Assembly: GCF_963259705.1 (NCBI RefSeq)
Contig: NC_081848.1
Coordinates: 51,297,408 to 51,361,407, forward strand
Source of the DNA: Myotis daubentonii
Taxonomy: Eukaryota; Chordata; Mammalia; Chiroptera; Vespertilionidae
Direction: 5' to 3'
DNA length: 64,000 nucleotides
Notes under the pieces: model-generated
What the model saw: the letters and a program-made list of their open reading frames with translations, nothing else
What the model was told of the DNA's origin: nothing
Databases searched by the model: none
Program-made: the position numbers and the translations under genes
In this document: piece after piece, positions 34,391-44,112 of the stretch
How the letters are laid out: each line of letters starts with the position of its first letter
Position numbering within the stretch: the stretch's first letter is position 1

Positions 34391-34707
34391 CTAGAGGCCC
34401 GTTGCAGGAAGATTCCTGCAAGAATAGGGCTTCCTGCAGCCAGAGCGAAGCAGAGAAGGGAGCTTCTCCCTTTTCCGCTGCCTCGGCTCCACTCCCGTGT
34501 CCGCTGCTTCGGCTCCCTCCCTTCTCCGCTGCTTAGCTCCCTTCTGCAGCACTTGGCTTCCTTCTACACTGTCTTCAGTCTTCACTCCCGCCTGCATATG
34601 CAAACTAACTGCCATCTTCGTTGGGTAATTTGCATACTCGCTCTGATTGGCTGGTGGGCATAGCAGAGGGATTGTCAATTTGCATGTTTCTCTTTTATTA
34701 GTGTAGA
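34391..34707 (-). mobile_element. Non-autonomous Helitron (HeliBat type, 317 bp)
   Basis: On the minus strand it begins TC (34707-34706) followed by TACACTAATAAAAGAG. It ends with a hairpin (CTTGCAGGAATCTTCCTGCAA) and GGGCCTCTAG (CTAG at 34391-34394). The insertion lies between A and T, with no duplication, as for Helitrons. The interior has imperfect CCGAAGCAGCGG-type repeats and no Rep/helicase frame. Confidence 0.92.
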
Positions 34708-35004
34708 TGACATTATTTGAGGATCTGCTCTATATACCTTGGAGGTCATTTAGGAGAAGCTAGCCCTGTACTCCATGGAGGCTCCTTGTAGAGTGTGTTT
34801 TCAGCCTTAATACATCTAGAGGCACAGCTCTTTCGATGGGGGTTTCACTATAACGAAGGGCTGTTTATTTCACTGGTAGACCTTTCTCTTATAGTGAGCT
34901 TGGTAGGGTCTCCTAGAATCTTTACACATTAATCCTAAGCCTCCCTTGCCTGCTGGAGCTACAGCGCAAACCTCTTTTCACATATTAGACCATTTAGGCT
35001 TATT

Positions 35005-35500
35005 CTCGTGAAAAATTAAAAATATTTTTTCTTACCAGATTATCAATATATGTTCATTATGAAACATTGAGAAAATATGGAGAAGCAAAATATAGAGAAG
35101 CAAAAGGGAAAATAACTATCAATAATTGCAGCCCTCATAGATAAGTAGTCTTCCAGACCATTTTCAATGCAGGTTTTGATATGTATTTGTCATTATTTTT
35201 ACAAAATGAATTATATTGTTTGTGCATATTTTGTAATTTTCTTTTTCTGGTGAGTAGAATTTTATTAATATCTTTCATTTCAGTAAATATTTGCTATTGG
35301 AATTGGTAACATATAATTTCATAATGGAATATGTAATTTGTTCCCTTTTGATATTTTGCCTATTTCCTCTCACTTTTTGGCAATTGTAAACCATGCTGTA
35401 ATAAATATTCTTACAGGTTAATTTCAGTGCCTTCCTTGTTTAGGTAAACTGTATCTCTGTTATCTATTCCTAGGGACGGAATGGTAAGGCCCAAGACTAG
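35005..35500 (-). repeat. Old L1-type fragment (antisense)
   Basis: ATTATCAATATATGTTCATTATG, TAGTCTTCCAGACCATTTTC, GTGCATATTTTGTAATTTTC, TTTTTGGCAATTGTAAACCATGCTGTAATAAATATTC and TCCTAGGGACGGAATGG follow the layout of reverse-complemented old L1/HAL1 3' regions. Confidence 0.55.
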
Positions 35501-36677
35501 TTTGACAATGACTCTCATGGCCTCTTAGGATGTGGCTTCACCCTCGTGTCTGCTCTCTGAAATACACTCAGTTTTGACCAATCTTCCTGCCACGGTCTCT
35601 GGGATCCAGATCTCACTTTTCTTACTGTGAATTTAGCATTCCTAATCAGGGCAGCCTGATAGTACATTAGCTTTTTCAACGGCCTCATCACACTGAGTCA
35701 TTGAGCTTGTGGGCAACCCAATCCCTTAAGACTTTCTCATGTGATCTCCTCTACTCTATACTTGTGAGTTGATTTTTTTCTTTTTGGACCTACGTACATG
35801 ACTTGACATTTATCCTTATTAAATTTCCACCTTGTTAAAGTCAGCCAGTCATCATATCCTTTGAGATAGTCAAGCAGACTTGACTATCCTTCATAGTCAC
35901 TATCCCAACTCCCAGTCACTGGCAAATTCCAGTGCCAATGATTCAGCACATCCCAGCAGGCATTTTCATCTCCGTCATCCTCACAAGTTTGTGGATTCTT
36001 TGACCATAACCTGTTATTTCTTCTTAAAAACCCTGTTCCTACATCCATTTTATTATATGTGACCCAGCAGACACACAGAAAATGTTGCCATGGGAATATT
36101 TGTTTTGGTTTAACTCCAGGGATGGCGGCACGGTGGTGGTGGTATCACAGTGAGGAAGAGTATAAAGAAGTCTAGACTGGGTCTCTGGCTGAGGAGCTTA
36201 TATTGAAGTCAAAGAGACAATTTAAGTAACAGATAAGTAACTGAGGAAAGATAAGTTCAGACACTTTTCTGAGGTTGCACAAGGGTTGATTGTTTGGACT
36301 GAAGCTGATTGTTGAGATGGGTCTTGATGTCTTTCAGAAAGGCAGGCAGTAGAGGGATTTCTCGGGCATGGTGGGTGAATGCCCAAGACAGTAAAAATCT
36401 GAGTTGGGGACAAGAGAGATAGCAGTGGAAATGTTTTCTAGGAGAACTGATGCCAGAAAACCATCCATCCATTGTGTTGAGAATTGTGTTGAATAATAAT
36501 CTCACAGAGGAGTCCGTCTGAGATAGAGAAAAAAAGTTGCCCTCCCTTTTTCTTTTTTATTCATTGAGCTCCTGACTCATAAAGTTAATATCTGCTCACC
36601 ATTGATGTTACCCTTATATCAGAGGGTGAACTGGAATCAGAACCTAGGTCCTAGGAGCTCAGATTCTTCTCCTATAG

Positions 36678-36889
36678 CAGTGGTCGGCAAACTCATTAGT
36701 CGACAGAGCCAAATATCAACAGTACAACGATTGAAATTTCTTTTGAGAGCCAAATTTTTTAAACTTAAACTATATAGGTAGGTACATTGTTATTAACTTA
36801 ATTAGGGTACTCCTAAGGCTTAGGAAGAGCCACACTCAAGGGGCCAAAGAGCCGCATGTGGCTCGCGAGCCGCAGTTTGCCAACCACTG
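36678..36889 (+). mobile_element. nhAT MITE (212 bp), relative of the 88-bp miniature
   Basis: Terminal repeats CAGTGGTCGGCAAACT and AGTTTGCCAACCACTG, duplication TCCTATAG / TCCTAGAG (36670-36677, 36890-36897). The right end shares AAGGGGCCAAAGAGCCGCATGTGGCTCGCGAGCC with the miniature at 2976-3063. Confidence 0.9.
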
Positions 36890-37704
36890 TCCTAGAGCTA
36901 CTACTCCCAGCCAAGGCTTCTCCATTAGTGGTATCTTAGTTACTTGTGCAGGGTGAGCTTGCAGGCTTCTGCATTCCTCCTGCCTCCTGTGTGCATGGTG
37001 GTGTCTGTCACACTTTCCTCAAATACAAGAAGCCTAGCTCGTATTTCCATGGAGGTGTATACCATAATGCATGCCTACTCAAATAACACACATGCACGTG
37101 TTGAATGTACATATATATGTAAACAGGTGCATTCACACCTACATAGAAATACGAAAACACATGCCCATATATTGTTTTTAAGGAAAATGAAGGTCTAAGA
37201 TGATATGAAAGCTTGGATTTGTCTTTTGTGTTGATCAAGTGTTAATTTGCATCAATTATTTTAATTGAGAAAAGGAAATTCATGCAGGGAAATGGGGAGA
37301 AAATAACTCCAGCTAATTGTCAAGAATCTGAGGCAGTCCAGGAAAGAATGTATCCAGTAGAAATTGGGAACCTTTTAAGTGTCTGGCTCAGGAGTTTATT
37401 GTTGTTGTTGTTGTTGTTTTAATCCAGTTTAGAACTACTGATAGCTTCCATTCCAAGGGGTGGCTGTCTTCGCCTATCTCATAGTCACAGGATTCTGTTT
37501 TCCTCTCCCTCACAATTCCCTTTTGGTTCATTCAGTCTAAGTCAGCATGGGGAGCAGGGGCTACTGCAGGGAGCATTAGAAAAGAGAGGAAGAAGAGGAG
37601 GGGGGAAAAAAGATCTTACCCTCCTGTGGTGGTTCAGTGTCATCCCAGGTCCCTACCCCAGACAGAAGGTAGCAGTGGGTAGAAATAGGGTCAACTTTTT
37701 TGCA

Positions 37705-37870
37705 GTTCCAGGCATTTCTGTGTATGTTATCTCATCACTATGCTAGGAGGGAGTACACGGGGACACTGAGGCATGGCCACATTAAATGCATTGCCTTGGT
37801 TTCCAGCTACAAAGGGGTGGAGTGGGCATTAAAACCCAGGCCTCTGTGTTGAAACCAGGCTCCCTACTGA
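37705..37870 (-). repeat. MIR SINE fragment
   Basis: TATGTTATCTCATCACTATGCTAGG, GGGGACACTGAGGCATGG and ATTAAAACCCAGGCCTCTG: antisense MIR. Confidence 0.7.
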
Positions 37871-37924
37871 ACTCCAAGTCTCTTGGCAGCTCTCTGCCTG
37901 TCCTCCCTGCCTCCTAACCTGCTT

Positions 37925-38030
37925 CATATATATATATATTTTTTTGAGCACTACTATGTGCTATGTACTGTTCTAGATTCTGAGGTTATAGCTGTGACTA
38001 AGGCAGGACAGAGAGAGACCATGAGACGTG
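37925..38030 (-). repeat. L2 LINE 3' region
   Basis: TTTTTTGAGCACTACTATGTGCTATGTACTGTTCTAGATTCTGAGGTTATAGCTGTGACTAAG is the antisense L2 tail. A short TA run precedes it. Confidence 0.75.
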
Positions 38031-38034
38031 CATC

Positions 38035-38235
38035 CTCTGGCCCTGTCACCACTGCGCTCCCCGTATTCCCAGCACATCTTTCTATACTTGCAGTTCCCAG
38101 GATGTGTCAGCTTCTCACTGGACTGTGAGAAATTTGGGAGAGGAACATATTTGTTACTCATCTTTATCTCTCCAGCACAGAGCCTGGCCTGAAGTTGGCT
38201 TCATGCCTGTCTAAGGCAATTGAACGAAAGCTGTT
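38035..38235 (+). repeat. L2 LINE 3' region
   Basis: GGACTGTGAGAAATTTGGGAGAGGAACATATTTGTTACTCATCTTTATCTCTCCAGCACAGAGCCTGGCC follows the sense L2 3' layout. It lies tail-adjacent to the antisense L2 just upstream. Confidence 0.7.
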
Positions 38236-38877
38236 TTGTGTTGTATGACACCCAACTAAAGCGAATAATCCATGTATTACTGCCGCTGTGTCCCAGTCAG
38301 CACTGCAGAAGTGGGCTTTGTAGGCTGGACTTCCCCTGGACATCTAGAGGAGTGAATAAAGCAGCCCCCCAAACACCGCGTCAGTATGTGTGAATTGTGG
38401 CCCGAAATCTCCTTGGATGTGTTAATGTGATCTTGATAATTGTTTACTCTGGCAAATAGTTTGCCTCTCAGATTCCTCTCAGTAAATCAGTATCAATACA
38501 TAATGTTCTGAAATTCCAAATGCATTCTTTTTTTCATCCTCTCATTTTTTCCATTTCAAACTGGAATATGTTAACATGATTACAGCCTATTAAGACCAAA
38601 GAGCTTGATTTTTTTCCCTAGCCTTTTGTTTTCCTTTTATACCATTGTTCCACCTGGAACAAAGTACTCAGAAAAGACAGGTTTGCATGGTGGCAATGTA
38701 TCTTTAAAAAAAAAAAAAAAGAATTCAACTTAAAGAAAGAAATGGAATTAGAATATTATTTGTATTTAAGATTTTAGATATTTTGTTGAACTCAAATAGT
38801 TACTTTTGTAAAATGGGATAGAAGTGATCACATCTCTCTTCCTTTGAAGAAAACAGATTTATCAATAAACGTTCTTT

Positions 38878-39096
38878 TTAAAAAAAATATATTTTATTAA
38901 TTTTTTACAGAGAGGAAGGGAGAGGGATAGAGAGTTAGAAACATCGATGAGAGAGACACATCGATCAGCTGCCTCCTGCATACCTCCTACTGGGGATGTG
39001 CCCATAACCAAGGTACATGCCCTTGACCAGAACTGAACCTGGGAGCTTTCAGTCCGCAGGCTGACGCTCTATTCACTGAGCCAAACCGGTTAGGGC
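38878..39096 (-). mobile_element. Ves SINE
   Basis: Antisense Ves with TTTTTTACAGAGAGGAAGG, GCTGCCTCCTGCATACC, GGGAGCTTTCAGTCCGCAGG, ending CACTGAGCCAAACCGGTTAGGG. It is flanked by the 16-bp duplication TCAATAAACGTTCTTT (38862-38877; one mismatch in the copy from 39097). Confidence 0.93.
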
Positions 39097-39257
39097 TCAA
39101 TAAACATTCTTAAACCTGTCTGTGAATCTCTGACTATTCACAGTAGGTTAGGTGCAGGTATTATCCTTAAAGCTTAGTGGTGCTTAAACATGTTAATTAA
39201 ATATAGACTTTTTATCAAATTTAATGGTCATATGGGATGTAATGATCCTTAATTTTT

Positions 39258-39511
39258 TTTGTTGTTGGTCCTTACCAGAGGATATTTTTTCATTGATTTT
39301 TAAAGAGAGAGTGGAAGGGAGGGGGTAGAGACAGAGAGAAAGAAAAATTGATGTGAGAGAGGCAAACATCAATTGGTTGCCTCCCGAATGCGCCCAACTG
39401 GGGCTGGAGATTGAGCCTGCAACCAAGATATGTGCCCTTGATTGGAATCAAACATGAGATCCTTCAGTCCAAGGGCCAGCGCTCTAACCACTGTGCAACC
39501 GGCTAGGGCTA
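39258..39511 (-). mobile_element. Ves SINE, long-tail type
   Basis: Antisense Ves starting GGTCCTTACCAGAGGATATTTTTTCATTGATTTT and ending ACCACTGTGCAACCGGCTAGGG. It is flanked by a 14-bp duplication (39244-39257 and 39512-39525, GATCCTTAATTTTT, one mismatch). Confidence 0.93.
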
Positions 39512-39686
39512 GAACCTTAATTTTTATTCTTATCCATTCACCAAAAAATATAGGTAAAGCAGAAAGGAAAAAAATGATGTTTCTTTGAGCTAGACAGGAA
39601 AATGAGACTTGCTTCTCTTTTAAATTAGTTGTTATACATGAAAATATACTTTCTTTAAAAATTTTACTTATAGTTTTCTTACTTTT

Positions 39687-39964
39687 ATTTATTTTATTAT
39701 TATTGTTAATCCTCACCTGAGGATATTTTTTCCATTGGTTTTCAGAGAGAGAGAGAGTGGGAGGGAGGGATGGAAAGGAGAGAGAGAAAGAGAGAAAAAT
39801 CGATGGGAGAGAGACACATGGATCAGTTGCCACCCCCACCAGCCCCGCCAGGGAGCAGGACATGAATCCACAACCCAGCTATATGCCCTTGACAGAGAAT
39901 CGAACCCAAGACTCTTTTGTGCATTGTCTGATGCTCCAACCACTGAGCAGTACCAGCCAGGGCA
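39687..39964 (-). mobile_element. Ves SINE, long-tail type
   Basis: Antisense Ves with AATCCTCACCTGAGGATATTTTTT, GA-rich tract, AGAGACACATGGATCAGTTGCC, ending CACTGAGCAGTACCAGCCAGGG. It is flanked by a 16-bp duplication (39671-39686 and 39965-39980, two mismatches). The 164-aa minus frame here is a SINE translation. Confidence 0.93.
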
Positions 39965-39980
39965 TAATTATCTTACTTTT

Positions 39981-41494
39981 AAAATCAGCATCTTTTATTG
40001 TTTTGTCAGAAATAGTCTGCTTCTTTAGAAGCAAAAATGCTATCAGTATGTATGTATATATAATGTGGTTAATAATATTTTATGAGACTTTGTAAAGACT
40101 TAAGTTTTGGACAGTCTAGCCATGTGTAGGCCATAAGTCGGCTTGTTCTGGTAGACAGCTGAATGGAGTAGAAACAGAATCTTTCAATTGAGAGCTACCT
40201 ACAAGTCTGATTTCAGCTCCCTATTTATAGATGAGTAAACTGAGTCCCAGGTTGGAGGGGAAAAAAGGAATTGCTCAAGGTTATATGATGTTTGTGTCTT
40301 ACCAGCAGAAGTTGGTAAGATTGGGTGTTGATATATCTCTGGCTCCGTAATTCACATATGTTCCATAATAAGGATGGCTTGACTAAATAAACAAAAGACT
40401 AATGAAAAAAGAAAAAGTAGTTATTATCTACATTTAAAAATGCTCTGAATTTCAACTTCCTTATCTCAGATTCTCAAACATCTGTTATCTGTGATATTTC
40501 TTTGTGAATGGATGAAAATAAAAACCCAAGGTTCATTCAAGGTCTGCTTATTCACAAAGGGTGCCCAGACAACTCACAGCCAGGCACATGTCTTCAGTGT
40601 CATTTCAGCATTTCCTGCTTGGAGCTTTAATTCAAATGTATGAATGTTCCATGTCTGGTCTGCCCTGAAGCTACATTGAAGCTATGCTAGGAGTCATTGT
40701 GCTCTTCAGCTGGGGTGCTATATACTCTGGCAGCTTGCTGCATTGTGGGGTTCAAGTGTGGATGAGCCTACTTTATGCTTGCCTCTTAGCATTACTCTTA
40801 CAGTTTGCTCAGTAATTAGAAGAGAGAAATAGAGGATTTTGCAAAGTTTGTCCTCCTGTGTGAAACATACACCAAGAGCAGACTTGGTGATGCATATAGC
40901 AGAACAGTTTTAGGGGTGATTAAGTGATTTATATTGCAGAAACACTTACAAGGAGAAATGCTGTACATGTACTAGCTGCCTTAAAAGATGGACAGTGAAC
41001 TAGGCAGAGAACAGCAATTATCGCCTCTGCCTTCTGAGTTGACCTTTCAGTATCGATAAAGACTTAGCAGCCTTAAAGAATGTTTTCTAATTTTAGCCCA
41101 AAGGATAGGTGCTTGACAAATTGATCAAATTGCAATTTAAACTTTTCTTCCTGCAAAAAAGAAAATACTCCCTTGACCTCAAGCCAGTGTCAAGAGGGGA
41201 TGAATCTAACTCCTGCACTGCGCCTGGCACTGGAATCTCATCCCGGAATGTCAGAAAATGGGTGTCAATTGTGGAAATGACCTTGCTCACAAATCTCCTT
41301 TTTCTAATGGAGGTGGCTGTGGAAACCTGCTTGGGAATCCTCTGCAACTGGATCCTTTTCCTTTCTGTTTCAGGTTAGAAAAATCACTGGGCTGTGAGTT
41401 TAATTTGCCTCATTAATTACTTAAGACAAGCCTGCATATGAGCTCTGAAAATCAGAGCAGTATTCTAGCCCCTCCTTTTTTCTGGCTGTTAATT
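39981..41494. other. Non-coding stretch, partly conserved-looking
   Basis: No gene. A MIR lies at about 40195-40330. The block about 41080-41460 is repeat-free and contains CGGAATGT near 41242. The rest is unassigned. Confidence 0.5.
40195..40330 (-). repeat. MIR SINE fragment
   Basis: CTCCCTATTTATAGATGAGTAAACTGAGTCCCAGG, then ATTGCTCAAGGTTATATGATG: antisense MIR core. Confidence 0.75.
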
Positions 41495-41505
41495 AAAAGA
41501 TTCAG

Positions 41506-41656
41506 CCCGGCTGGTGTTGCTCAGTGGTTGAGTGTCAACCTATGAAATAGGCAATCACGGTTCAATTACCAGTCAGGGCACATGCCTGAGTTGCAGGCTC
41601 GATCCCCAGTGTGGGATGTGCAAGAGACAGCTAATCAATGATTCTCATCATTGATG

Positions 41657-41721
<65 letters not shown>

Positions 41722-41761
41722 TTCCCTTCCTCTCTGAAATCAATAAAAATATATTTAAAAA
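41506..41761 (+). mobile_element. Ves SINE with expanded (TC)n
   Basis: Head CCCGGCTGGTGTTGCTCAGTGG, B box GGTTCAATTACC, CATCATTGATGTTTCTCTC, then a (TC)n run (about 41660-41716), CTGAAATCAATAAAAATATATTT and A-tail. It is flanked by the 11-bp duplication AAAAGATTCAG (41495-41505 and 41762-41772). Confidence 0.94.
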
Positions 41762-41784
41762 AAAAGATTCAGTTCTTATTGGAG

Positions 41785-41890
41785 GTGATGTGTGTTGTGC
41801 CAGGTCCTGAGGGCACATCCATGGAAGGTAAGGGAGCTGCCTTCATGGAGCTCGACACTGGGAGCTAGGCGTGCTGGCAGGTACTTACAA
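41785..41890 (-). repeat. L2 LINE fragment
   Basis: GGAAGGTAAGGGAGCTGCCTTCATGGAGCTCGACACTGGGAG is the antisense of the L2 'agctccatgagggcagg' region. Confidence 0.6.
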
Positions 41891-43180
41891 CAGTATGGGA
41901 GCATGCAGCAGGGCACCCCATTAGGTGGACACATGACCATGTTTCTAAAGATATAGCAAAATTGCATCTCTACCTAAGATAATTGTGATAAAGATTAGAA
42001 GAAATAATGAAAGTAGAGTCCTGAGCCTTGTGCCTCACACAGTAGTGTTGAATAAATGTTAGCTGTGAATATTATTTCCATTTACTCCTACAAGGTATTT
42101 TCTTAAACTTTTGCCATTGTATTTGATTTTAAGAGCCTAACATATTTTTATATCCATCAGTTAGAATTTTGCTGATTTGGCCAAGAAGCTGCAGCTCATC
42201 CTTCAGCTCCCACAGTGACTTGGAATTGGGAGTCAGTGCTTGCGGAATGGAGGTGTGGATGGGCATTGTCTTGGACTTGCTTCCAGCTGGGCCGTGATCC
42301 CAGCTGCTGAGCTGGACAGTGCTGTAATGTGTCCAGGCTAGCACCTTCTTGGTTTTCAAAGTCTGATTTTATAGGCCCCTTGTTTTTCCTTCTTCCCCGT
42401 TTCCTGGCTGGTGATCCAGCCCAGGCTTCCCCAGTAGAGAGTGGACAAAAACATTTAGAGGAAATGAAACTCTGTTTCATTTATTCATGATCTGTTTGTT
42501 CCCACAAAATATAGTTTAACTTAGCAAAGAGAACTAAGGTAGAAATCATGCTTGCAAGCACATAGCAATGTGTCCGGCCCCTAAGTGTTGCTTTTATTGG
42601 TATAATAGGTAAGCCAATACCAGGGTGGTCTGAGCATAGGTTAGGCTGTATTTGACTCTTATCCCTGGATTTTAGCATTTTGATATTTTTGTTTTAGCTT
42701 TCTGAGAATATAGTTGAAGATTCGAGAATTCCTCAATGTCTCCTGGGATTTAAGCAGATACTTTTATCCGTAGGGAACCAATATCACTGGTACTAGTACC
42801 AGGTCCATGAATCTTATGATGTTTTATCACTGTGCTTTGTAGAGAGTAACTGGTTGGGAGCAGCCCCCTGTTAGGCATCTTGGTAAGTGCTTCCTATTCA
42901 TTGTCCATTTCAATTAAAAAAAATTTAGGGAATTTAAGAAACAGTGCTGAAGTGATGGTAATTAAGGTTTTAAGTGGTGGTCTCTGACTAGAGAGGGAGG
43001 ATTAACAAGATTTAAAAAGCAAATCTTAAATTATCTGTGGACAGAAGTGGTATTTAAAATATTTAACAGGTGATATGGGCATTGACACAATGGAAACCAC
43101 TGGAGGCCCCTGGTGTGCCAGGCACTTACTCTGTACTTGTTGGATAGTGAGGCACTATGGGGACGGGCATTCAGTGGGCT
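41891..43180. other. Non-coding stretch
   Basis: No gene and no young repeat. A possible MIR end lies near 42005-42090 (CACAGTAGTGTTGAATAAATGTTAG). Confidence 0.55.
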
Positions 43181-43207
43181 TGGGCCACTGACTCTTTTAT
43201 ATATATA

Positions 43208-43734
43208 TTAGAGGCCCAGTGCATGAAAATTCATGCACTAGAGTAGGGGGTACCTCAGCCCGGTCTGCCCTCGCTCACAGTCCAGGAGCCCTCAGGGGTG
43301 GGAGGCGACCCGGCGATCAGGGGAAGGTGACGCCCCATCACACCTCTGCTGCTGCCACTGCCGGGAGCACAAGCCTTGGCCAGCCCTGGTTACCTGAGCC
43401 TCGGGCGGCCCTGGGCAGCTGGGCAGCCGCCATCCGAGGCTTGCCTGTGCCTCAGGCTGGCCCTGCGTGGCTGTGGGGCTGATGGGACTGGGGGACTCTG
43501 GAGGCAGATGCACGGCAAGGCTGGGCCCGCCTGGGGGCAGGCTTTGTCTTGCCGCATACCTGCCGCCCCAGCAGGGCTGAGGGGACTGGGCACCACCATC
43601 TTGTGGCTGTGGGCGCCGCCATCTTTGAGGGCATGGCAGTCAATTAGCATATTCCCTCCTTATTGGCTGTGGGTGCTGCCATCTTTGTGATGGCATGAGG
43701 GCCAATTAGCATATTCCCTCTTTATTAGATAGGA
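43208..43734 (-). mobile_element. Non-autonomous Helitron A (527 bp)
   Basis: Minus-strand 5' end TCCTATCTAATAAAG (TC at 43734-43733), GC-rich interior, 3' hairpin GTGCATGAATTTTCATGCAC, then GGGCCTCTAA (end at 43208) followed by T. It has CTAA in place of the usual CTAG. There is no Rep/helicase frame. Its 5' region is tandemly duplicated (about 62-bp period). Confidence 0.92.
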
Positions 43735-43911
43735 CTAGAAGCCTGATGCACAAAATTTGTGCAAGAGTCGGCCTTCCTTCCCCTGGCTGCTGGCACTGGC
43801 TTCCCTCGGACACCCGGAACCTGGGCTTCCCTTGCAGCCCTGACTTTGTCCAGAAGGACATCTGGAGGGACGTTCGGTCTAATTAGCATATTATGCTTTT
43901 ATTATTATAGA
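43735..43911 (-). mobile_element. Non-autonomous Helitron B (177 bp), abutting A
   Basis: Minus-strand 5' end TC (43911-43910) then TATAATAATAAAAGCATAATATGC, 3' hairpin TTGCACAAATTTTGTGCA and GGCTTCTAG ending at 43735. It is followed with zero spacer by the TC of Helitron A. The outer boundaries of the A+B pair read A before TC and T after CTAA, as for one insertion site. Confidence 0.9.
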
Positions 43912-44112
43912 TATATTGATTTTAGAGAGAGGAAGGGAGAAAGAGAGAGAGAGAGTGAGAGGCAGAGAGAGGAGACCCATCTATCAGTTGGGATTGAACT
44001 TGAAAACTGGGCATTTGCTCTGACAGAAATCGAACCCTGCACCTTTTGGTGTATGGAATGGTGCTCCAACCAACTGATCCATACTAGCCAAGGCTGGGCC
44101 GCTGACTCTTTA

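Larger units (their letters stand above)
36898..38861. other. Non-coding stretch
   Basis: No gene. It includes a (GTT)n run at about 37400-37420, an antisense MIR (about 37705-37870), two L2 pieces and an A-run at 38705-38719. Confidence 0.55.
43200..44094 (-). mobile_element. Ves SINE split by two Helitrons
   Basis: The antisense Ves body (43912-44094: TATTGATTTTAGAGAGAGG, GA-rich tract, ATTGAACTTGAAAACTGGGC, ending CCAACTGATCCATACTAGCCAAGG) has its duplication TGGGCCGCTGACTCTTTA at 44095-44112. The partner copy TGGGCCACTGACTCTTTT lies at 43181-43198, before the Helitrons. So the Helitrons entered the AT-rich tail of an existing SINE. Confidence 0.9.

Noticed and set aside
34268..34663. 131-aa open frame on + strand
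   Set aside because: Spans the right half of a hAT MITE and a Helitron; not a gene.
39369..39863. 164-aa open frame on - strand
   Set aside because: Reads through two antisense Ves SINEs; the serine/leucine-rich part is the pyrimidine tract.
43219..43690. GC-rich open frames on both strands near 43.3-43.7 kb
   Set aside because: Helitron interior; several overlapping frames on both strands indicate base composition, not coding.
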